A stretch of 64,000 nt of DNA from Emergomyces orientalis (taxonomy: Eukaryota; Ascomycota; Eurotiomycetes; Onygenales; Ajellomycetaceae): assembly GCA_002110485.1 (NCBI GenBank), contig MOWL01000088.1:1054001-1118000 (forward strand), written 5' to 3'. Shown here piece by piece: positions 10,397 through 22,275 of this stretch. The stretch's first letter is position 1. Each line of letters begins with the position of its first letter. Under the pieces are notes generated by a model, which was not told where the DNA came from, searched no databases, and was given only the letters and a program-made list of their open reading frames with translations. The position numbers and the translations under genes are program-made.

Positions 10397-12631
10397 ATGT
10401 CATCTCCTGCGTCCACCTCCACGTCGCCGTTGTCCTCCTCTTCCTCCCCTCCCGTTCCCCCAGTTCTCGCTTCAGCTTCCAGGTCTCAGGATGATTCTTC
10501 TATTTCGTCTTCCACTTCTTCCTCTCAAGATTCGCCTCGAAGAACCAGGACAGGGACGGCGGCTAGCTTGAGGGATTCTCAAGGATCAACGCAAAGTGCC
10601 AGTTCATCTAGGCATACCCTGCTGGAGTTCTTGCAGAATGAAAGTCTTGAGACTGAGAATAATCAACAACAGCAAGGGCACGAGGCGGGGAACGCACGGG
10701 GAGCCACTGCTACAAGCCTTGAGCGAAAGAGAAGGCTGACCAGCGCTAGCGATAACTCTGGTCGTGCTCGCCCCAGGGCTGGTACACCCTCAGTAAATAC
10801 TGGTTTAGTGAGATCTCGTCCAGGCCCATCTACCATTCAGTCATGGGAACGTACCAGTTCAGGATTACCGGGGAGCTCAAGCGATAATGCAATTGACCTC
10901 TCCGGGTCTCAAGAATCAGTCTCGCGGCAGCTGAACTCGCTGCGGCATCGAGAGAATAGCTTTACAGACTATGAGCTGCCGCGTTGGCAGCCTGATTCTG
11001 AAGTTTCCAAATGTCCCATCTGCGATACTCAGTTCAGTTTTTGGTACAGGAAGCATCACTGCAGGAAATGCGGGCGGGTCGTTTGTGCTTCGTGTTCACC
11101 ACATAGAATCACCATCCCACGCCAGTTCATTGTCCGTCCGCCGGAATCTAATAGACAGTACTCGACACTTCTCCATCCGAATCCATCTGAAGCTCAGGTT
11201 ATTAGTCTCATTGATGACGATGAAGAAAGCTCCTCCGCAACTACTGATACCCATGTCCGCTCTCATGGACAACAACGACTACAACAACAAAGAGACCGCT
11301 ACCCCTCTAATTCAGCCCTGGGAGGTGGAGAAGAAGTGCGTTTGTGTAATCCATGTGTGCCTGATCCAAACCCTGAACCTCCTAGGCGCTATACAAGTAC
11401 CGTTGGCTCATTGTTGGGCCCTGGTTGGCTTTCTTCCTCCCTTTCAAGCTGGCCAGATGACGCAGCAGGGGTTTCCCATGGGCCAGCACACCGTCATTCG
11501 GCTTTACCAGACTACTACCGGAATGGTGGCGCATATAGAGGTGATGCCAACCCATTTCATCGACCATCTGCTTCCCTTTCATCGGCCACAAATATGCCAC
11601 CATCTCAAGCAGCTCGCGATCTCCGAAGACAGCGGGGTCGTGGTATGATTGTTAGTTTGTATTCATTATCACGTCTGGCTATATAAAAGTATGTGCATAT
11701 TTATATTAACATGTTTTTAACTCTAGTTCCAGCCCGAGACTCCTGAGATTCAGCGCGCAGCCCAAGAAGGGCTACCTGATGAAGGCTTGCCGTCATACGG
11801 AAGCTTTGATTACACCGTGGTCCCGAATTTCCGTGGCATGCCGCCGAGATATCAGTCAACGCAACAGGCCGCTGGCGGCCCGCATCCTCGTTACTCTCCC
11901 CCAGCATATTCGTCGCCTTCTGGCACGTCGCTCCCGGTATGAATCTCCCGTTGATAAAACTTTCCCTTCCATTTTGAGCTACACTATTTTCAGGGGCTAC
12001 TTTCCCCTTTTATCATTCGGACATGTGTACTAAAGCAGCTAAATAACAGAATTCCCGCCAGCGTTCCAGCTACCCCGCACCTCATCCAATGCCCTCCCAC
12101 CACCGCGGCCCATCCAACGATTTTCAAGGCCTAAGCCCCTCATCGTCCAGCCGAAACCGCCCCTTACCTCCGGCCCCGCCACATCGCCATGGGCAGCCCA
12201 TTGATGAGAACGATATCTGCCCCATATGCGCCCGCCTCCTGCCGCCCCGCGCAGCAGATGGTAGCGAAGAAGCCCGCGAAGCCCACGTACGCGCCTGTAT
12301 AGAAGGACACGGAAACGGACACGGACACGGATATCCCGCTAACACCTCCTCCAGCAGCAACGGCGGTCGTCGCACGTCACAGTCCTATTACAATGATTAC
12401 AATCACAATAATCACCATGTGGACCGCCCCGTGCGAATGTTACCGTTCACGGCGACGGAGAAGGACTGTGTTGGTGAGGATGGTGGGCCGCAGGAATGCA
12501 CGATTTGCATGGAGGATTATGAAGTTGGTGACCCGTTGGCGCGGTTGGAGTGTCTGTGCAAGTTCCATAAGGCGTGCATTGTGGGTTGGTTGGAGAAGAA
12601 AATGGAATGTCCAGTTCATAAGGCAAATTAG
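10397..12631 (+). CDS. FYVE and RING finger protein, Pib1-like E3 ubiquitin ligase
   Basis: Exons 10397-11650, 11727-11936 and 12050-12631 encode about 681 aa. The first intron uses a GTTAGT donor, which is the only one that keeps the frame (GRGMI/FQPE). A Ser-rich disordered N-terminus is followed by a FYVE zinc finger at about 197-320, with WQPD, RKHHCRKCG and a final RLCNPC. It is split by a roughly 70-residue acidic/Gln-rich insertion. A CPIC..HVRAC C2HC finger (545-571), a His/Gly/Asn-rich linker and a C-terminal RING (638-678, ECTIC..CKFHKAC..CPVH) follow. Yeast Pib1 combines FYVE and RING and ubiquitinates at endosomes and vacuoles by binding PI3P; the same role is inferred. The first in-frame ATG is taken as start, but the frame is open upstream. 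Confidence 0.85.
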
Positions 12632-13902
12632 CTGGTGGGGCTTCAAGTTCGTTTTAACCTTTTTTTAACGCGGGGGAATATTTGGGGGTGCTCCCTTCTC
12701 TCGGGGTGATTGAATTTCCTTATTTTGTGCTGTTTTGTGCGGTCTTTGTTCTCTACAATGCTTTTGCATCTTGCATGCTTAGCGGGTGTTTTGTGAGTCT
12801 GGGTCAATAAGTTGAATGTTCTTTTTCCTCGTTTTGGCGGCCATAACCCCTTTGTTTACCCCACCCTTCCTAAATCCAAGTGTCGCATGCGATGGTTGCA
12901 GCCTTTCGGCCTCAGTCTTTGGGAATGGCGAGTATCTCGTTAGCTATTCCGGATGGATATACTCATTGCTTTTTGTGTGTACTGTATTTAGGTAGCTGGA
13001 TTCAATTCGATAACCTGTTTTTGGTTCGATTTTTCATGACTGCTTGCTCCGTTGAGTGCTCGAACATTGACCTTTTCCTATATTTACTGGTTTTTCCAAG
13101 TTTGCAACGATAATAGATCGAAAGTCATCGCGTTCTTCAGTAGTTGAGAATAAGGGTTCAAAATAGAAAATATTGTTCAATATCTTCCCAAAATCCAACC
13201 TAACCAAGCTGTTCTAGGCTGCGATGTTATATCTCCGACGATTGGTTCATTTATTTTATTTTATTTTATTTTATTTTGTTTTATCAATGGTTCCAACAGA
13301 ACAAACCTTGTGAATACGAGAAACGAGCAGCGAATTCATTCCCTGCCCAGTTCCCGCCATTTGACTCAGCCCTAGGCAGGCAGTAGTCCTTTAACTCCTA
13401 GCGAAAATATTTTGACCACAATTCCTCACTCACCAACCTCGCCGCCCTGACCTCCTCCAGCTCGTTCTCTTTCGATATCAAAAAGTCTGTGCTCCACACA
13501 GAGATACACATAATCGCCAGCCATCGCCCCTCGGTATTCCCTGTGCCTGACACCGCCAAGATAGCTGTGTTCGATTTCCGCCACACCCCATTCGGAGTTC
13601 AGTTGTGTCAGATCGGCCGCCGAGGTTACCGTTCGCCGAGCACTATCTGGGGCTGCCTAACCCCCATAACATAGGTACTGTGCCACAACTGCGGGGAAAG
13701 AAATTCTCAAATCTAAAAGCAATTATAACAAAATCAGAATATTACATTTGCTGACTATGACGAGCTCACACAGAAAGAACCGCTCCCCCACCTCCTGGTT
13801 GCCTACGTGTGGCAGCCGCCGTACCCGAGCCACGCCACCCAGGCATTTCGAGGGAGAGGCCTTACCAAAGAGAGGGAAAAAAAGGCCCGCAGTCTTGATT
13901 CC
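12632..13902. other. intergenic spacer between the FYVE-RING and Zn2Cys6 genes
   Basis: Contains the 3' region of the ligase gene, a TTTTA microsatellite (13250-13283) and the 5' region of the transcription factor. Open frames at 13398-13586 (-) and 13489-13674 (+) overlap each other and match nothing I know. The transcription-factor frame is open from ATG 13807. Confidence 0.5.
13250..13283. repeat. TTTTA microsatellite
   Basis: About six near-perfect TTTTA units, ending with one TTTTG variant, lie in the spacer between the FYVE-RING gene and the Zn2Cys6 gene. Confidence 0.85.
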
Positions 13903-16900
13903 ATGGAAGCCGATCCGCGTCCCCCACGTCACTCCGCGCCTTCACAGTCTTCATCCACACCGACCTCCGATCAGAGCATTCAGCAAACCCACAACTACTA
14001 CTATGACGACAGCCCGAACCCGCAGTCTCCGCACTCCGTAGTCCTTGGTGGGGGTCCCGCCGATGATGACGATGACCGTGACCATGAACATGACCACCGC
14101 GTTGGAACCGGGACAGGCACGGGACCCGGCACCTACACATATGCCGAAGCCAATGCCATAACGGATATTAACAACCATAATAACCCCAACGACCCCCTCA
14201 CGGACCTGAAACGCCCGCGCGCCTGTGAAGCCTGTCGACAGCTCAAGGTGCGTTGTGACCCGCACACTGAGAACCCGGATGGCCCGTGCAAGCGCTGCGC
14301 GAAGGCCAATCGCCGCTGCGTCGTTACAGTGCCGACGCGCAAGAGGCAGAAGAAGGCAGATAGCCGTGTTGCGGAGCTGGAGAGGAAGATTGATGCGCTG
14401 ACGGCGAGTTTGCAGGCGACCAGAGCGAGGAATGGAAATACTGTTGCCGGCGGTGGTCTGGGGAGCCATGGGCTACGATCTGGGTCGGCGGCGGAGGATC
14501 TGCCTGCTGCGCGTTGGATGGGCGTACAACATGGCAGCGAAGGCAGACAGGCAATTACTGGAGGTTCTTCAGCAGGCCTAGCTGGGAATAAGAGATATGC
14601 CAGCGGGGAATTCAAATCTAGGTTTGGGACTACTGGGATCCTGGTGCCGCTGGCTGCGAAATCTAATAGTCCGACGACGGAGAGCTCGTCGACATTTTAT
14701 GATGGGTCGAATAATGATGGTGACGGTAACACCCCTGATTCCTGGCCTCCGCTGTTACCTACCCTCGACAGAGCGCCCAAAGCTCGCTACGATTACGAGT
14801 ACACAGATGTCATTGATCGAGGGGTGGTGGATGCGGAATTGGCTCTGAAGTGCTTTAACCGCTATGTGAATGAGATGGCACCGTTACTTCCATTTATCGT
14901 CTTCCCCCCTGAAACCTCTATGGCCGAAGTGCGTCGGACGAAACCCATCCTCTTGCTGGCTATCCTGTCCGTATCGATTGGTGTTTTCAACCCTGATATC
15001 CAAGTTTCTCTATTGAACGAGGTCTTCCGCCTATTTGCAGACCAGGTAATTGTCAAGGGGTCGAAATCTCTCGAATTGGTGCAGGCTATTATGGTCTCGA
15101 TGATCTGGTACACGCCGCCGGACCATTATGAGGAAATGAAGTTTTTCCAGCTCATACATATTGCCGCGACAATGGCGATGGATCTGGGGATGAATAGGAG
15201 AACCAAGTCGAAGGCGAAGGCGAAGTCGATGGGCATGTGGAGGGAAATCATGGGCAAGAAGGCTATCATGCTGGACCCTGATGCACCGGAGACTAGGAGA
15301 GCGTGGATGGGATGCTATTTTATGTGTGTTAAGTATGTTTCGCTCCCTTCCCTGCGCCGAGTTCTTTTGATATGATTTGCTCATGGTATCGTGACATTCG
15401 TGGTTGTTGTGCGTGCCTGGTTTGGTTGTACTCTTTTACTAACATACTAGGACAGCGTCGCCATGTCACTTAGACGCCCCCTTCTCACGCGTTGGCACCC
15501 TTACATGGACGAATCTCTTGAAATACTCGAGACATCGCCCGACGCACTCCCCTCTGATAGAGTCCTCAGTCAATGGGTGAAACTAGCACACATTGGTGAA
15601 GAGGTCCTCTTCCAGTTTTCAATGGATGATCCCGCTACGAATGTGGATATAACGGATCCCAAAAGCCAATATGCTCTAAAAGGGTTCGAAAGACGCTTGG
15701 CGGAATGGCGAAAGGAGGTGCCGCCTGAGTGCTATTCTCGTAAGCTCTTTTCGTTTTGCCCGAATTACTCCATAGCGTATACATTTTACACATCCACAGA
15801 ATTTGACTGTTCCCGTTTTATATCTTCTGGATCTAATATTAAATAGCCATAATGCACCACTACGAGCTCGTTCTCAACATCTACATGCATGAAATCGGCA
15901 TGCACGCCGACCACAACATCGACGATTTCAAACCTCCGTTTATGAATAGTCTCAACTCTGAAAATCCGATCAACCTAGGCACGCCCGCACATGTGGACGC
16001 TCTAACCGTCTGCCTCACTTCCATCCATGAGGCATTTGACACGTTTACCTCCCTCGACTATGTGACCATCCAATCTATCCCCACCATCCACTTTGTCCGT
16101 ACAGCATACGCCTCCGTCGCTCTCATCAAACTTTATACCGCCGCCTCGTACCCTGCCACTCGACTGGGACAGGTATTCAATCCTACAGACTTTAAAATTG
16201 AATATTTCCTCCGCAAACTCATTCAACAATTGAATCCCGAGGGTCGCGTGTCCGGACGGGTACCGTCTAGATTCGCGCTCATGTTGGGAATGTTAAAGAC
16301 GTGGTTTATAAAGAGGAAGGGAGGGAAACCAATTACCGCTGGTTGGCCATGGAACTTTTTTCAGCCGAGGGATATTCGGTCGTATATCGCACCGGAGCCG
16401 CGGGAGTCGGAGTCGGAAAGCGCGGGACAGAAGCAGGTTAGTATTGAAGTTTTTGTTGTCTTCCGTTTGTGCTGTACTTTGAGATTTCGCATCCCAAAAG
16501 ACCCATGATTAATTTCTCACCTGACTTTCCTTATACGACTTTATAACTGACATATCCACTTCACATCAGGCTACTGATAACTCAGAATCCACTCCTTTAC
16601 ATCTCCTGAGCCATGCGGCCATGGGCCGCCCTGAGACCCAACAACCACACCGCAACCAGTCAAACTTATCTCCTCGGGATGTTCACGCCGATACGCATAC
16701 CACCTCACTCCCAACCCCCTCACCGACAACCACCACAGTCAACGCTGCCATTAACACAGTCCCCACGAATCAACACTGGTCCCCTTACGGTCCCTCAGGA
16801 GGCATAGGCGTTTTCCCCCCAGTGCCAAATCCATCTTTATCATCCCAGTATCTACCCCAGAACCAGAACCCGACCCAGGGTTTCCTCCCCACAGACCCTG

Positions 16901-17067
16901 GTGGTCTTGGAGAGCTTCAGAGTCGAGATATGGATCCGCAGCAGGCCTTTGTACCAAACCTAGATATGCAGTTCGTGTTACAGCAAGACGAACTTGCGGT
17001 ATTGGGTAATATGTGGGATGACGTTTTTTTTTCATTCCCATTGGACGAGAGCGGCGAGCCGTTGTGA
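13903..17067 (+). CDS. Zn2Cys6 (C6) fungal transcription factor
   Basis: Four exons: 13903-15332, 15456-15739, 15847-16436 and 16570-17067, giving about 933 aa. An acidic, Asp/His-rich N-terminus precedes the binuclear zinc cluster at about 108-139, with the six cysteines in the C-x2-C-x6-C-x10-C-x2-C-x6-C pattern (ACEACRQLKVRC..CKRCAKANRRC). A basic linker (RKRQKK) and a short coiled coil (VAELERKIDALTASLQ) follow for dimerisation. The middle part is a fungal-specific transcription-factor domain, including VAMSLRRPLLTRW across the first intron. Cluster style resembles War1/Leu3-like regulators, but no target can be named. ATG 13807 is an alternative start. The last exon is Pro/Gln/Asn-rich, as in activation domains. 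Confidence 0.87.
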
Positions 17068-18920
17068 CCGGACGCAGAAAGAAAAAAAGAAGGAAAATAA
17101 AGAAAATAAACGAAAAGAAAAAATTAAAGAAACAAAAAAAAAAAAAAAGAAAAAAAAAAGGCATATCTACAGCATTCCAGACCACTCTACTCAATATCTC
17201 CCCACTCTCCCTCCTTCTCTCTATCTACCTCTCCCCTCCTCCTATCTGTATATCTATATCACCCGTGACGGACGCCACCAATCGTTGTAATATACCCTTG
17301 TCCACTTCTTACTTGCTTGAGGGTGAATGGAGAATAACTAGCAGACATAACAGAGCCAAAAAAAAAAAAAAAAAAAAGAGAAAGAAACGGGAAAAGAAGG
17401 GAGATCGTCTCCATTCTGCACATCTCACTTTGTGAAGCTTTTTTAGCTTTTCCTAAACCCCTCAATTCCCAATTCAAACCCGCTTCTGGGCACACTGTTA
17501 TTGTATTTAACGCTAGGACAAAGCTGCCCCAGGATTTATTTTTGGTATATATACGTAAAACATTATTCTACTTTTGTTTAATAACATACTCAGAATACAT
17601 GTCTATTACAACATCAGTACTCTATGCTCTATGTGAGTTTGAAACGAATGGTAACTCCTCGTCAGATTTAACTCATGGCCCAAGGGCCTGTTTGTGTTGG
17701 TACTCTACAATGCGATTTCCCCATCATGCATGTCACAACTCGCTTCGGATAGTTAACATACTTTGACTCAATTAATGGGATGCCATTCTTCTTTTTCCTT
17801 TTTCGGGCCGAGACCGTGAGCAACCAAACGCCATGCTTTAGATCCATACGGAGCACATCCATTAAGCTTGTCGTTTTGGTGCTTGAAATCGCTCCGGAGA
17901 TAACACCTATATTACTTTAGGTCCGGGGAATTTTGACAGAGCTCCATGCACCATTCTACACAATGTTCATGGACAATAGGTTCGTTTCTCGTACTTGATT
18001 CTCGTGGACGCTGGATGCCTGTATCGGCCGGGGAGGAGGGGGGAGTAACTGCAATTCCAACCAAGATCATGTTTCTTGAATTGATATTCCTTGCCATGGA
18101 GTAACTTGTGGGATTTGTTTCGTTCCTTTTTTTCTTCTTCTGGATATTCTAATTTCCACTGGGGTTCATGGCCAAACGCCTGATTACCATGGCTGGCTAT
18201 GCAGATAATAGCCCGCGGTCCCCTTTTTACATACTTCCATTTAATAATGAATTAGGTTGGTCAGATGTCATTTGACAGCAACCTGGATCTAAACCTCAAA
18301 CAAGGCCGAATATGGCCCAGGGTTGTTGTTGTCCATCAAAGGGTAGAGTTACCCCTAGCCAGTTAACTTACCCTTTCTGTACATTGCTTGAAATGCTTCA
18401 GATCTAATCTAGCATGGTTTCTTTTTTTTCTTTTGTTCCCTAATGATTTGCTTATTTAATTCCCCCTTGCTGCCGTTAAGTATTTCCAATTTCTCCTCGT
18501 TGAGTTATTCCGCTGAAGCGCCGCCGTGTGCGTGCATTTTGATGACCTGAATTTCCTAATCAGGAAATTCATTGTTTCTTTGGATGCAAGGTGTTTGACC
18601 CGCCCCATTGGTTTATGAGCTATCAATTTCTCTTATTGTTGACTTCTCACTTACCATGGTCTAAGTCGAGGCCCGAACGAATGAACAGCGAGAACACAGC
18701 GTGCAAATACAGCGAAGCACCCTCTTGCAGTTACACCACAGAACCCTCTAGTTTTATGTTCACTGCACGCAATATCAGGGCTCTGGTATAAAGCTTTCCT
18801 GTCCCAAAGGCGGCCTTTCAAGAACATTAAAGAAAGGACATTTCTTCTTCACATTCACTACACGCTTTCATTGTACTCACACTCACTGCTGCTAGTTATA
18901 GAAGTTCGCTGACTAGCACG
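17068..18920. other. intergenic spacer with purine-rich and poly(A) tracts
   Basis: The 3' flank of the transcription factor is an A/G-rich tract (17074-17160), followed by a run of 20 A (17358-17377). The rest is mixed-composition spacer leading to the promoter of the reductase gene. No gene is recognised on either strand. Confidence 0.55.
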
Positions 18921-20818
18921 ATGGCTGGCCCAACTTCAAACCGCGCATCAACAATGCGGGATATCATCAAATCCTTACTTTCACATATTACTGCTACTAG
19001 AACTACAACGAAAAGGGAGGGCACCAAGGATATCAAGGGGACAGATATCATGTTCGCCCAAACACAATCCCCACAGCAAGTCACAGGCATCCAGTCCAAG
19101 GGCATTTATCACGGCCTTCCCGTCATTCCGGAATCAGATTCCCGCAAGGGGCTGACAGCGATTGTAACGGGAGCCAACGGTGTATCGGGTAGCCACATGG
19201 TCCGCGTGTTGGATGAGTCCCCTGAGCGCTGGGCAAATATATACGCCATGTCACGTCGTGCGCCTGTTGTCGATGGGAAGTATGGAAATGTGAAGCATCT
19301 CGAGTTGGACTTCTTGGAGAACTCACCGGAGGGCTTAGCCAAGGCCATGGTGGAGGCTGGGGTTAAGGCGTTAGTTATTTATCTTTATCTTTTTTCTTTT
19401 CATTTCTTTTGCACAGTCCTGGTCCCTCCGGGGAAAAAGTGAAGGGGGGTTGATTGATTGATTGGTTGATGGCTGACGATTTCGCTATTTCGAGTGTGTC
19501 AGGGACTATATCTTCTACTACTCGTATATCCAGGTTCCTCCAAAAGCTGACGGGTCGATATGGTCGGATGCGCAGGAGATGTGCAACGTGAATGGTAAGG
19601 ATGCTCTGCCTTGAATAGCTTTTGTTCTATTTTTCATCCTTTGTACGGATATCCGCACTCATGACGCAGTTTCCAGAGGAAGCTGATTCGAATCCAAATA
19701 TATCAGGATCACTCCTTTCCAACTTCCTCAAAGCTCTCAAACTCGCTTCAATCACCCCAAAGCGCTTCATGCTCCAAACAGGTGCCAAAAACTACGGCGG
19801 GCACCTCGGCACCCCGAAATCGCCCCAGGTAGAATCTGATCCTCGCGTTGCAATAGAACCAAACTTCTACTACGACCAGGAAGATCTGCTTTTCCAGTAC
19901 TGCAAGGAGACGGGCGCCGAATGGAATGTCGTCCGCCCCTCATTCATTCTTGGTGCAGTCAAAGATGCAGCCATGAACCTGGCTTATAGTCTTGGTGTCG
20001 TTGCCGCGGTCCATGCACATTTAGGAAAGGCACTTGTCTTCCCTGGAAATATAGCTTCGTTCGACGTCATCAGAGATTTGTCTTCGGCTAGGTTGAATAG
20101 CTATCTGGCGGAATGGGCTGTGCTAAATCCAAATGCCCCCAACGAAGCATTCAACGCTTGTGATTGCAGTGCAGTCACCCCTGGCGCTCTCTGGGCCACA
20201 CTTGCAAATAATTATGGGGTTGAATATAAAGTCCCAGATCTAACGGCCGAATATCAAAGCCTCACCTTACCGTTTGATCCTCCTCCCCGCGGGTAGGTCG
20301 TCCGTTTTTATCGCTGGTCTATTCGCCATACCCCGCATTCAGAGCCATATAACTGCACATGAAAGAGAAGCTAATAATGGGTTTGACTTCAATTCCAGAT
20401 TCGGACCTCCCGAAAAGATCGAATTCACGTACAGCATTGCCGCATGGGCGTACGACCCACAGGTCCACACAGCATGGCAGGAGCTCTCACAAAAACATGG
20501 CCTCGTCCACGACCCATTTGCCACGCCTGCTGATCGTAACCGCATTTTCGGCCTCACGGATACCGCTCTTTTGGGAGGAACTCCGGTGCATTTCAGGTGA
20601 GTTTGGATCCATCTGCTATTTTTCTGTCCTCTCTTCAATTCTTAGGTGTACTACGCTATTTGAAGCCATGGAACACTCACTGATATCCCCCTAACAGCAT
20701 GGACAAATCCCGTAAACTGGGTTGGCATGGTACCGTCGACAGTTTTGCGTCGCTGCGGAATGTCCTCGAGGAGCTCGTCGAAATGAAAATGCTACCGCCA
20801 TTGCCTTTGGTTGGGTAA
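18921..20818 (+). CDS. PRISE-like short-chain dehydrogenase/reductase (progesterone 5-beta-reductase-like)
   Basis: Five exons: 18921-19369, 19503-19594, 19707-20292, 20399-20596 and 20698-20818 (about 481 aa; 438 aa from the alternative ATG at 19050, which fits family length better). The N-terminal Rossmann motif is TAIVTGANGVSGSHMVR. The DYIFYYSYIQVPP segment and LQTGAKNYGGHLG are typical of the PRISE-like NAD(P)H reductases, whose catalytic Tyr lies in the NFYYDQED region. WNVVRPSFILG and the C-terminal LGWHGTVDSF also match. Members reduce enone-type substrates and occur in secondary metabolism and sterol-like conversions; the substrate here is unknown. The acceptor at 19706/19707 was chosen because it gives CNVNGSLLSNFLKAL; an earlier acceptor at 19676 would add ten residues. 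Confidence 0.85.
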
Positions 20819-22275
20819 TTATGCAGCTGCGCATGATTATCCACACTTTATCATGTTATCATTTTCCTTTTTACCCTTTTCTTTGCCCGAGCGATTTCAT
20901 CCATTTTATGCCCTTTTTAATCGTTCATGGTGGCTTATTGATTTTTCTCAAGTTGCACAGGTGACGCATGGGGGCACAAGATGGATTTGTTTTGACTGAA
21001 AGGAAACGCGTTCAAGATGACTTGCGGTCTGAAGAAGCTCAAGATTGGATTGGCTTGGCACAATCGAGAGTGGATCAGATCCTTTGCTTAGAATTGTTTA
21101 ATTTGATCTTGATCGAATGGAAATTGCATCATACCCCGCCGCTAACTTAGAGCTGTCACTGGTGAAACAGGCACTGATTATGTAACAGCATAAAAACGAA
21201 TTAAAAATCTAGAAAAATGGATTGAAATGTTGATCAAGAGCAGTCTCTATCTGGAGTCGAAGGGTTTGCCCGCTGTTCCTAGAATAAAACATGGAGCCAG
21301 GACACCATTTCGGGTGAAATCAATAAATTTTGTACTCTACCTGCCAAAACCAACCCAGGAGATGCAAGTTCTACATCCAGACCTGCGTCGCGAACAGTGA
21401 TGCTGTTTTGTACCTACGTGTAACCCTTGAACTTTTACCCTCGTGAAGCTATTTGGCCATAACCTTGGCACTTTTAAGCAGGCGATCACAATTCAACCCT
21501 CTAACCTGCCCCAGATAGCTATTTCATCGACCGCTGCTCGGGTGAACTACGTTTCCTTCAGTTGAAGTACAACCTAAAACTCTATATTAAGCTGCCTCAG
21601 GAGGGTTGCTGTGTCAGCATGGAAGCTCCGATGTTTCTTCGTCGGTTCTAGCTTTCTTCTTTGTGTGTTATATTTATCTTTTATTTAAAATAAGGTTCGA
21701 AGAGGAAATCAACTGCGTGAATGAAGTAGTTGATGTAGAGGTTATCTTTAATTATAACGTGAAATATCAGGTAAATATGCGTGTAAAAACAATATAAATG
21801 GGAAAGAAACAGATGGAAGTACGTGGACAACTTGAATCAGCAGTTTGATGCAAAGAAAACAAAGTGTAAAATAGTTGAATGCAGTCGTTGAGTGTTGAAG
21901 TAATGTGCAGTGCATGTGCATATTGATAGATAAACACGTGCCAAGTTATGATGCACTTCTGGGATGAGATGGAAGGGTATGCGAGACGCGAAAATGTACG
22001 TAATTATGCTGGGGTATGAGCCTGACAAGGGAAGGGAAATAAGAAAAGAAAGTACAAAACAAAAAAAAAAAAAAAAAAAAAAACTTATAGTTTAATGGGA
22101 AGAGGTGGTGAGGGATATTCTTCCAATGAAAGGTTTTTTGTGGCTGGGGTATTATTTTCTGAACGGATGATCAGGCTCTGAACTTCCCTGCCGTGTAAGA
22201 GCATTGAGTACTCCCAGGTATCCCGTGATAGCTTGAGTGGAAAATAGACACTAGATCGGGGATACGTTTGGGCAT
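20819..22275. other. intergenic spacer with poly(A) run
   Basis: Spacer between the convergent ends of the reductase (+) and the repeat protein (-). It holds a run of 23 A (22061-22083). No gene is recognised; the short open frames lack domain or splice support. Confidence 0.5.
22061..22083. repeat. poly(A) run (A23)
   Basis: Uninterrupted run of 23 A on the plus strand. It lies downstream of the minus-strand repeat-protein gene, where it would read as a T run in the transcript flank. Confidence 0.9.

Noticed and set aside
17064..17435. Lys-rich open frames after the Zn2Cys6 gene
   Set aside because: Produced by A/G-rich and poly(A) tracts in the 3' flank; compositional, not coding.
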